Below, one piece after another: positions 1 to 7,503 of a stretch of DNA of 13,775 bases. The stretch is taken from assembly GCA_029747585.1 (NCBI GenBank), contig JAPEVF010001112.1:1-13775 (forward strand), written 5' to 3'. Under the pieces are notes generated by a model. That model saw only the letters and a list, made by a program, of their open reading frames with translations, was not told the DNA's origin and searched no databases. The DNA comes from Pleurotus djamor (Eukaryota > Basidiomycota > Agaricomycetes > Agaricales > Pleurotaceae). A program made the position numbers and the translations under genes. Numbering within the stretch: the stretch's first letter is position 1; every line of letters begins with the position of its first letter.

Positions 1-648
1 CCCCCCCTTCCAGATAAAAATCTGCAACACCGCGTCGACGACCGCCTGAGCTCGAAATCTGCTGACGTGAAGCACCATTTACCCATTTTGGGCGGTTTAG
101 GAAAATATTTAGATTTAGAAACCGTTTCTAAATCCTGCGGGAAGTCATCCACTGTCAAATGCAGTATATCTGTACTATTCTCATAGTGAATTCAGCATTC
201 TGCCAGTTATTTAATTGATTGTAAAAATATGAGTTCAGGACGTTGTGTTCAACCCCTTCCTGATGCTGTTGAAGCTCCTCCCACTCCCACCAGTCGCAGC
301 TTCCTTCCCAACTGATGATTTGAGTGGGCATACATGGTGTCCATTGGTCCATTGTAGTAATCCAACTCTTATTATTATAATAAATGTGATGCTTGGTACA
401 TTATCTTCTGAATCGTGCTCCTGCGCATGCTTCAGTGACTCGACCTTCCTTCAATACCATCAAGTGATGCTTCTATCTCCCAGTGACTCATATGAGGCCC
501 TTTCCTGGCCACGCTTGGCTGTCCATGGATGAATTTATATTTATTTACTGCTTGCGCAAACGGTAAACTCTAGCATATTCTGAGTATTAGATGAGATTGT
601 GCTAAGCATGTTCTGCGGGCGCATCCGAGCTCAAAAGAGTGAGCTGAC
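1..648. other. Intergenic region with no gene recognised
   Basis: Short open frames exist here, but none shows a recognisable domain or splices to anything else. The stretch begins with a C7 run. The only structure I can support is a 23-bp near-palindrome at 112-134, listed separately. The left edge may be the end of a neighbouring gene or element lying outside the window. Confidence 0.5.
112..134. repeat. 23-bp palindrome, 11-bp arms with one central base
   Basis: GATTTAGAAAC at 112-122 and its exact reverse complement at 124-134 flank a single C at 123. This is seen directly in the sequence. It could be a dimeric protein-binding site, a short hairpin, or the remnant of a repeat edge. Nothing nearby decides between these. 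Confidence 0.6.
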
Positions 649-658
649 TATTTATAAA
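649..658 (+). promoter_or_regulatory. TATA-like box, weak
   Basis: TATTTATAAA resembles a TATA element. It lies about 275 bp upstream of the PRMT5 start codon, so it would imply a long leader if it serves that gene. A 7-bp inverted repeat (ACAAACA at 677-683, TGTTTGT at 699-705) follows. Functional assignment is weak. Confidence 0.25.
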
Positions 659-826
659 TGCAACCCCCCAGGGCATACAAACACTTTGTTCCTGTGACTG
701 TTTGTAATGTGTTTCGGATAGGCTTGAGTGAATATACATCTGTTGCGCGCATTCAAAGAACTTCTGTCGAAATGCTCAAATAAGTGATCTGCTAGTGTTC
801 TAATGGGCCATCATTTTAGGCAGGGT

Positions 827-854
827 CACGTGTGCGCTAAGAGAGAGCTCTCTC
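827..854 (+). promoter_or_regulatory. PRMT5 upstream elements: E-box plus 14-bp palindrome
   Basis: A CACGTG E-box at 827-832 is followed by the perfect 14-bp palindrome GAGAGAGCTCTCTC at 841-854, then by a short stem (TCACG at 853-857, CGTGA at 862-866). The group lies about 80-105 bp upstream of the PRMT5 ATG, a reasonable place for a core promoter or proximal activator sites. CACGTG is the classic bHLH site. Binding here is inferred only. Confidence 0.4.
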
Positions 855-931
855 ACGAGCCCGTGATTTCTTTCCATTTGGAAATATCGATCTGAATCTT
901 TTCTGCATCGGTTGTGAACGAAGCAAGAGAC

Positions 932-3900
932 ATGGCGACTTCATGGGACTCATCTGTGACTATATCTAATTATCTATCACTTGGGGATATAGCCAAGTTA
1001 GCCAATGGGACGTCAGGCGGTTCGTCAGTATCTCTCCGCTTATAGTTCCTACTGAATCGATGCCCAAGCAGGCATCAAGAATCAGTACGCGACACCTGTG
1101 CTTGGGCTGATCTCTGATGCCCGTGCAAAAGGATACGACTCTGTGTGTTTACCGCTCACTACTGGGAAATGGAAGGAGAGATGGATCAGTATGTGTTTGG
1201 TTCCTGGGGAAGAAGGGGGATCGGAGAGTGCTCGCAGGGAAAGTGTACTTGCTTATTCAATGAGGGAATCAGGAGCAGGTGGATCACTGGATCCTCTGCA
1301 AGGCAAGCATACAGAAGAGTGGAGACAAAAGCCAGCCTTCAACTTGGATGAAGTGACAGTAACACGGTTAGGTAAGGATATCGTCCACTTGTGACATTCA
1401 TAAATATTCACCCTTTTCAGAGGAAGCTGAGGGAACCACAGTGATGATCTCGGACTGGCTTGAACTTGATGGACCTGATGACTGGATCAGACATGATGCT
1501 GAAATTGCAAGTTCTGCTCATCATTTCTCTGTGTCCATATTTTTTTCTCAAACAAGTTCACTACAATTAGGCTCTGCAACAGGAATTGGCCTATGCATCT
1601 TACCTTGGTGTTCACACTGCCATCTTGCCACCCCCACAAACACGTGCACATGTTTCATCATATGGCCGCATTGTACGGGCATGCCTGAAGAGGGTAACAT
1701 ATATGCAGTTAGCCATCCGCCTCCCTGTGTATAATCCATACTCTGGTGGAGATGTCTTTACTTCACCAATCTCCCAGAGTGGATTTTCATCCCCTGCACC
1801 TGGTACACCCACTCTTGTTGTGTCAGATGCACCCTTGTCTGCAGAGGCTCAGCCTGATTTGAGCCAGACATGGGAAATGTGGGATGCCATAAGGTCTATC
1901 TGTGACTATGATCCCCAGGTCGTCCTGAGTGAGTGCTGATTTCAATTGGTTGAGTTTGTGTAATTGTTGATGGTGTTTTGCTTGCTCCTTCAGTGCTTGA
2001 CTTGACACCATTACCATTCCCAACAGTCACGGAGGCCCTCAAGAAGTGGATAGCAGAGCCAGTCAAATACATATACCTACCAGCATCAACATTTATCAAT
2101 AATGTTAAAGGATACCCTGTGCTTCCTAAGACCACCCAAACATTCATCCGGGACTTGATGGTGGCAAGTAACGCATATATCTACTCTGCTTCTCTTCAAG
2201 TGTTGAACATCTTTCCATTTAGTAGCACCGACCCACAGTTATCCTTTCTGATACGAACAAAAATAGGCATACCAAGGGTGGAGAAGCTGCATATGCACAG
2301 TATGTTCGGCATTTAGAAAAGACCAGTCCCAATGTTGTTTCTACCAAGAAACCTGGGACTGTTGAGCACTTTGCCCAGGGATACCAAGATTACCTGCAGG
2401 CCCCATTGCAGGTGAGCTGCCTCTTGCTTATACTGTGGTCTATATGCTTTGCTTAAAAGGACTCCACCATATAAGCCATTGATGGACAACCTCCAAAGCA
2501 CTACATATCAGACCTTTGAACAAGATCCTGTCAAATATCACCACTATGAAGAAGTAAGTACTACATTCATTCCCTATCATCAACCCTCCATTGAATTGAA
2601 CTATTTCTAGGCAATGTACCGGGCTTTGGTGGATTGGACTTCAGCAGACAAGGTGTAAGTGAATTCACTCTGTTTGTCAAAAATCCTCTTGACTTTGTGT
2701 TAGTGTATTCTGCATTGCAGGGGCGGGGAGAGGTCCAATTGTTCAACGATGTTTGAATGCCATTGACAGGGCGAAAAAATCAGCATTGGTCTATGCCATT
2801 GAGAAAAACCCCAATGCATATGTCACGTAAGTAAGACTTGACTTTGATGGGTTTTAACATTAAAACATTTACTTCTTGTCAGACTTCAGTCACGGGTGAA
2901 GAATGAATGGAAAGATCGGGTAACCTTGTTATATGGAGATATGAGATACATTGAAGTCCCTGAAAAGGTGGATATTCTTGTCAGTGAGCTTCTTGGGTCA
3001 TTTGGGGACAATGAATTGAGTCCAGAGTGCTTGGATGGAGCTATGAGGCTATTGAAATGTATGTGATACAGACAGCCTTCTTAAAATCTGTATTAACTTC
3101 TTTGCAGCAACTGGGATTTCAATCCCATCTTCATACACTGCTCATCTCGCACCACTATCGTCCTCAAAATTGTACAATGAAGCTCGAGTTGGGAAAGAAG
3201 AAAAGCATCTTGAAACCCCTTATGTTGTGATGTTTCAAGCAATGAACCTTTTGAGTGGGGATGGTGGTGGGGTCAGTGGTCATTGTGGACAAAAAATCCA
3301 GGAGTGCTGGGAATTTGTCCATCCAAGACGGGATGTTGTGTTTGGGCCTTCTGGTACTCTTTTATACTCTATGACCTCTCCCGAAGATACCAATGTTATT
3401 CAGGGCTCCCACTGACCAACAGCCATAATACTCGATCCGCCAAGTTGGCTTTCCATATTCCTCATGCTGGCATCCTTCAGTGAGTCCCTCCCTCCCTACG
3501 GCTGCATCCAGCTTAGCTGACCGATTCTCTGTTATAGTGGATTTGCAGGGTACTTTGAGGCCGTGCTCTATGGTAACATTGGACTTAGTATCCATCCTGA
3601 GGGCATGGACAAGATTTCCAAAGATATGCTCAGCTGGTTCCCATTATTCTTCCCTTTGAAAGTATGTGATTTTGTCTGTATGGCTGAATCTCAGTCAATT
3701 CATGCCATATACTCAGGAGCCCATATATCTCCCATCCAACTCAGAACTCCATGTGTCACTCTGGAGGCTGACTGATCAGAGGCAGGTTTGGTATGAATGG
3801 TATACTGAGGCCTTCCTCTGCCTTCCCAACCTCCAGGCAGGAATTCAGCCAGCTAAAAGGGACTCAACTAGTGCCCTTTCTCCCCAGACAATTGGACTGG

Positions 3901-4145
3901 GAGGTGGATTGAGCAGAGATATTTTGGGCTCCATTGGTTCTCCAATGATGATGGCTAGCCCTCTTATTGATGCTGTTGATTTGGTGGGAGAAGGAAGTCC
4001 AGCTGGAGAGCAAAGGAGTGGAAGTGGTAAAATGGTTGTTGACCCAACGCCATCTGGTGCAGCCAATGTTGAGTATACATTGGTAAAGATCAGCCAGTCC
4101 AGTCTCCACAATCCGTGTGGGCGCAGCAGTTGGATAGGCTTGTAA
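932..4145 (+). CDS. Protein arginine N-methyltransferase 5 (PRMT5/Skb1/Hsl7 type), 14 exons
   Basis: Makes symmetric dimethylarginine on histones, Sm proteins and other targets from S-adenosylmethionine; the fungal orthologues Skb1/Hsl7 also act in cell-cycle and morphogenesis control. Exons: 932-1027, 1086-1371, 1421-1506, 1571-1928, 1994-2163, 2226-2411, 2476-2553, 2611-2654, 2704-2826, 2883-3058, 3108-3353, 3404-3479, 3538-3661, 3717-4145. They join in frame to 825 codons plus TAA. An N-terminal TIM-barrel region (about 30-390) is followed by [12 protein letters not shown] (404-415), which holds the Phe408 equivalent that favours symmetric dimethylation. Next come SAM motif I GAGRGP (441-446), VYAIEKN (464-470) and the double-Glu loop [19 protein letters not shown] (510-528, E511 and E520). 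A C-terminal beta-barrel ends in [12 protein letters not shown]. The start ATG has a good context (gagacATGG). The acceptor of intron 1 is 1085, or 1079, which would add two residues. Introns 3 and 5 look GC-AG. Family assignment is firm; the first exon is the least certain part. Confidence 0.95.
1507..1570 (+). other. GC-AG intron (PRMT5 intron 3)
   Basis: The donor reads GCAAGT, the consensus form of a GC donor, and the acceptor is ATTAG. Splicing here joins GAA ATT to GCT CTG CAA, giving [14 protein letters not shown] without a break. The nearest GT donor (1511), paired with the only frame-compatible acceptor (1556), runs into a TAG, so it does not work. Confidence 0.75.
2164..2225 (+). 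other. Probable second GC-AG intron (PRMT5 intron 5)
   Basis: The donor is again GCAAGT. The acceptor is TTTAGTAG, and the exon resumes with CAC CGA CCC ACA in frame. A GT donor three bases upstream (2161, GTGGCA) is also in frame and would remove one Val, but it is a poor donor. GC-AG is preferred from consensus and from expected residue spacing. Confidence 0.6.
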
Positions 4146-4168
4146 TTTGGAGACAAATTATATATATA

Positions 4169-4195
4169 CAGTCATGAACCGCCCAGTGGCGCGCC
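4169..4195 (+). repeat. Left terminal inverted repeat of the MITE-like element
   Basis: 27 bp, identical to the reverse complement of 4957-4983. It contains CCAGTGG (4183-4189) and the palindrome GGCGCGCC. It is directly followed by ACCGGCCAATGGC (4196-4208), which recurs inverted at 4777-4789. Confidence 0.9.
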
Positions 4196-4776
4196 ACCGG
4201 CCAATGGCACAAACACAAATTACCCTCCCATTCCTTCGTTCTCAGGTTCACAAATTATTCCTAGGACTCTATGAATATATCTTTAATGTGTAGGTCAGTT
4301 TTTACTGGTGTTGCGTGGTTGTACAAATGTGGAGAAAATCATTATGGGCCAAATGCCTCGGAGATTGGAGGCTTCACATCCGAAAAAGTGAAATACTGGA
4401 TCCAGAAAAAATCGTAGGCACTTCTTGTGCCTGTTGTATGCTCATGGGTATCTCCCAAGTGTCCCGGTAGCATGACATGCCCTAAACTCCTTGATGGAAA
4501 CACGATATACGAGATCTAAGTACGTGTGCGGTACATGCTGACCAAAACAGGCAGTTTCCTCGCCGCGGTCACACCTTGGTCACGCCTCCTGTCCACAAGC
4601 ATTTGGCCATTTGGCACCATTAGAAGTAGCCTGAGAGGCTTGAACTATGTTCTGCGCATTTTTAAGTACAGTATAGTCGCATCTAGACATATAAAATTTG
4701 ACATTATGAGTTGTAGTGGGTGGTTATGCCGAAATTCTTTTTGTGACTGTATGGCTCAATAAGGAAGGTGTGATGC

Positions 4777-4789
4777 GCCATTGGCCGGT
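4777..4789 (-). repeat. Internal 13-bp inverted repeat matching the left subterminal sequence
   Basis: GCCATTGGCCGGT is the exact reverse complement of 4196-4208. On the left the 13-mer touches the terminal repeat. On the right 167 bp (4790-4956) separate the two, so the right arm may have been split by an insertion. Confidence 0.6.
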
Positions 4790-4956
4790 TCCTGGCCTTC
4801 CAACAGGCATATCTTGTGTCGTCGATATTCATCATGCAAGCTCACCATACCAGCCAGAAAAAATACACTCGAGTACTTTCAATGTATATTAACAGAATGG
4901 CTTACTTAGAATCACACGCGGCTCCACGAGGGGGACGGGGTAGCAGCAACTTAAAC

Positions 4957-4983
4957 GGCGCGCCACTGGGCGGTTCATGACTG
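4957..4983 (-). repeat. Right terminal inverted repeat of the MITE-like element
   Basis: Perfect 27-bp reverse complement of 4169-4195, followed by the TA target duplication at 4984-4985. Confidence 0.9.
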
Positions 4984-5544
4984 TAGTCTGGATCGGCCTT
5001 GAAGGAATGTATTTTCCAGTACTATCCAAGTCAATAATCTTTTATCAAGAGAAGCAGACTGGAAATCCAGTGGTTGAATAGATTCTACTGGATTTGGCTG
5101 GTGGTTTCTTTGGCTGGGAGCGTGGAAAGTGTCTAGCTATTTTTCAGCGGCAGCGCCATTGGATGGGCATTTCCAGCTAGATAAGCCAATGGAATCCACT
5201 AAGTGAGATCGAAGTTATTGTTGATCAAGCTACTGCTGTTCACCATTTCCACTGGGTTCCACTGTAAACCCTTCTTGGTCCATGCAGCCACACTCAGGGA
5301 TGGGACCAGTGGCTTCGAGTGAGTCCGCTATGATCTTTTGCAAGTTCTCATAGGGAATACTCATCTTCGCTGTTGCAAACTCCAGAGAAGCTCGTGTGTG
5401 TGTCTCAGACGCACCCGCGGGGTACTAGGAGTCCATTGGATTCACTAGAGTTCACAGAAGTGCTGAGTTCTCACTTCTCTCTTCCAGGTCCCACCGGACA
5501 TTCTCCACTGGAATTCAGTGGTAATCTGGTCAAGCACATTATCC

Positions 5545-5670
5545 TTCACCACAAGTCCGGCTGGATCATGCTGGAAATACAACCACTCAATATGAGGTGG
5601 GTGGAAGCAATGGTACCTCTCTCTCTCTTCAGGAACTCATCTCTTTGCGTTGACCCAGTGGATTAATTTC
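5545..5670 (+). repeat. Diverged tandem duplication, copy A
   Basis: Contains, in order, a CACAAGTCCGGCTGGATC block, a GCTGGAAATAC..CCACTCAATATGAGG block, CTCTCTCTTCAGGAACT and GACCCAGTGGATT. The same blocks recur in the same order at about 5775-6000. Similarity was judged by eye. Confidence 0.6.
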
Positions 5671-5774
5671 CGGTGGACTTCTGGTAGATCTCCAATGGAG
5701 AATGGACTGGGACTTTAATGGCATCGAAATAGGTGTTTCACTCGAACGGTGTATACTAGAATCGTCAATCTCTT

Positions 5775-6000
5775 GATCCATCACAAGTCTGGCTGGATCC
5801 GGCTGGAAAAATTTCCACTCAAAATGAGGGAGTGGAAATGAATGGACTCCACTGGAATCCACTGGAATCCACTGGAGTCCACTCATTTCCACTCTTTTCC
5901 ATTTGGAATCCAGCTGGACTCCACTGGAAACAAAGTTGGTATCTCTCTCCAGAAACTTCATTCATTTGGTTGGACCCCAGTGGATTTCCAGTGGATTTCC
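5775..6000 (+). repeat. Diverged tandem duplication, copy B, with an inserted heptamer array
   Basis: Matches copy A block for block: CACAAGTCTGGCTGGATC, GCTGGAAAAATTTCCACTCAA, CTCTCTCCAGAAACT, GACCCCAGTGGATT. About 90 bp (near 5846-5936) carrying four CCACTGG units lie between the second and third blocks and are absent from copy A. Confidence 0.55.
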
Positions 6001-6239
6001 AATGGGTAAATTTCCAGTGGATGTCCACTGGATTTCAGTGGATAATTGAAGAGGGAGGCTTTATCTTATATCAGGACTTCAATGTCATTGTCCACTGGAA
6101 ATCCACTGGAAATGGGTGTTTGACTGGAATAGTGGCTGATATCTCCACTGGAATCCACTGGAAATCCAGTGGAAATTTGCTTAGAAGACTTCATGATGGT
6201 TTATGGTAGAATTCCCCTGGAATCCACTGGAATGTATGA

Positions 6240-6870
6240 TGCTAATATGAGATACCTGCAGGTTTCATCCTCATCTACATTAATGTCAGGATTTGAAACT
6301 TGGTCCTCTCTACAGAGGATCTCTCCATTTGCTCTGCAGATGGTTGTTCCGCCTGTCTGCCCTATGCTGCCTCTGCTGTTGCTTTCTCTTTTCACCTTAC
6401 ACAAGGCAATATTAGCAATGATTCTTTGTGAATGCATGAAGAACAATCCACGGGTAGTCAAATCACAATTTCTGGCAGCCATCTGGCTCAGGATGAATTG
6501 CATTCTACTCGGCCATGCATTGAATTGCTCACAGCCCTTGAAAGAGCTCCAATGGCTCCAGTCAACTGCCTGCAGATAAACTGACTGCATGGTTTACTTA
6601 CCTGAAGTGTTGGATCTCCGTTTGTGGTGTGTATGGTTCACCCTCTTCATTATGGTTAACAATCGCACCAGGTGTGGCTCTGTGGTTTAAAACATATGTT
6701 GCAAACACCATGGCATGAGCAGCAATGTGCTTTAGCAGAGTACAAGCCTTGTCATTGGCTAAACAGTGTATTGGGCCCTTGACGAAATTACAGAATTTTT
6801 GGCCGTGATTCTGATTTGGCAAACTTCTTCTCAGCAATTGCCGCAAGCCTAGTTGTTGGAGGTGGAAAGA
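6240..6870 (-). pseudogene. Broken coding relic of unknown family
   Basis: On the minus strand three conserved-looking peptide stretches follow one another, but in different frames. The first is a Lys/Glu-rich piece near 6840-6790. The second, about 6805-6600, contains NDKACTLLKHIAAHAMVFAT and ends near EPYTPQTEIQHF. The third, about 6590-6250, contains AVDWSHWSSFKGCEQFNAW and SQMAARNCDLTTRGLFFMHS. A GTAAGT donor at 6601 follows the second piece, but the only nearby acceptors would make introns of 32-36 nt and give the wrong frame. The third piece runs into the CCACTGG array at 6230. I do not recognise the family. The protein-like composition and repeat-rich setting suggest a decayed multicopy or transposon-borne gene; a real gene with introns I misread is also possible. 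Confidence 0.4.
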
Positions 6871-6903
6871 AATAGAGGGGAGGATGAGGAGAGATTGAGA
6901 GCT

Positions 6904-6923
6904 CAGACACAGACACAGACACA
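6904..6923 (+). repeat. Short (CAGACA)n microsatellite
   Basis: About three and a third copies of a 6-bp CAGACA unit. Minor low-complexity sequence beside the broken minus-strand coding relic. Confidence 0.8.
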
Positions 6924-6951
6924 AGAATGGCCACAACAGTTGGTTGTCCAA

Positions 6952-7453
6952 CAGCAGAGAGCAACTATCTACTACATTCCGAGCTGATCCGACTTTATTT
7001 GTCCTTGTTTGTACATGTCCGTTACAACTCCGACACTCCGAAACTCCGCAACCACAACACTAGTATGACATCTCCCAATGGCAGCCCCAGATTAATTCTG
7101 TTTGTAGAGCTCCTGACTCGGTTCAAACAATTTCAGTGAATTGGTAAGTCTTTATTGCGCTCGGTTAGATGGAATATCCATCATCACCATTCAGCCAGTT
7201 GATCACCCTCATTCAATGGAGCTTCCCCAAAATTCAAAAATATATTCAAGTGCTTCAGTGGAATACATATTCCATCCTTCTCTCACTGTAGATGCTAGTA
7301 TATTGGCCAATGACAGACTTGAATCACCATTATGGCTCCATGCTGGGCATCTTTCAAGATATGTGGATTTGTGTATCACCCACTACAGGAGCTTCAAGGT
7401 CTTCTTCAACAGAGCAGCATCCGCCACAATTCATAGAACAGTTTGTTATTGAT
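6952..7453. other. Intergenic region with no gene recognised
   Basis: The best open frame (7141-7452, plus strand) has no recognisable motif and no clear splice partner. It lies just downstream of the GGPP synthase gene and probably includes part of its terminator region. Confidence 0.5.
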
Positions 7454-7463
7454 CATCCAGCAA

Positions 7464-7481
7464 TGTAATATATATATTACA
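7464..7481 (-). terminator. 18-bp AT palindrome downstream of the GGPP synthase stop codon
   Basis: TGTAATATATATATTACA is a perfect palindrome centred about 30 bp past the GGPP synthase stop. Its position and AT-rich nature fit a 3'-end processing element (efficiency/positioning type) or a 3' UTR hairpin. The function is inferred. Confidence 0.35.
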
Positions 7482-7503
7482 ATATCAACAAATCCAACAC
7501 CCA

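Larger units (their letters stand above)
4169..4983. mobile_element. 815-bp non-autonomous DNA transposon (MITE-like), TA target site, Tc1/mariner-pogo style ends
   Basis: Both ends carry the same 27-bp inverted repeat beginning CAGTCATGAACCGCCC. The element is flanked by TA (4167-4168 and 4984-4985). TA duplication with ends starting CAGT is typical of the Tc1/mariner superfamily, including the fungal Fot1/pogo groups. No transposase-like frame lies inside; the longest forward frame (4526-4762) has no recognisable motif, so the element would need a transposase supplied in trans. It inserted into a TATATATA stretch 23 bp after the PRMT5 stop, so it probably lies within that gene's 3' UTR. The perfect repeats suggest a fairly recent insertion. 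Superfamily assignment is inferred from the ends only. Confidence 0.85.
4986..6239. repeat. Repeat region rich in CCACTGG/CCAGTGG heptamers
   Basis: I count 19 copies of CCACTGG or its complement CCAGTGG between 5067 and 6230, where chance predicts well under one. Fourteen of them fall in 5849-6230. In the densest parts the copies repeat every 10-11 bp, as GGAATCCACTGGAATCCACT-type strings in both orientations, and many near-matches (TTCAGTGG, CCGGTGG) surround them. Open frames crossing the region only translate the repeat and are not believable genes. The stretch also holds a diverged tandem duplication, listed separately. No transposase, reverse transcriptase or terminal repeat was recognised. 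Confidence 0.8.

Noticed and set aside
1511..1556. Ordinary GT-AG intron as an alternative to the GC-AG intron 3 of PRMT5
   Set aside because: It keeps frame at the junction, but the next codons reach a TAG before the conserved [12 protein letters not shown] segment.
3845..4156. Minus-strand frames under the last PRMT5 exon
   Set aside because: They are shadows of the well-supported PRMT5 exon, which ends in the conserved IGL terminus.
5832..6209. 125-codon plus-strand frame with repeated HWNPLESTG-like peptides, and its minus-strand partners
   Set aside because: The peptide repeats are just translations of the CCACTGG array in different frames; both strands give similar repeats.
6570..6601. 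A 32-nt intron joining the two halves of the minus-strand relic
   Set aside because: Too short for the introns seen in this window (about 47 nt minimum), and it restores the wrong reading frame.
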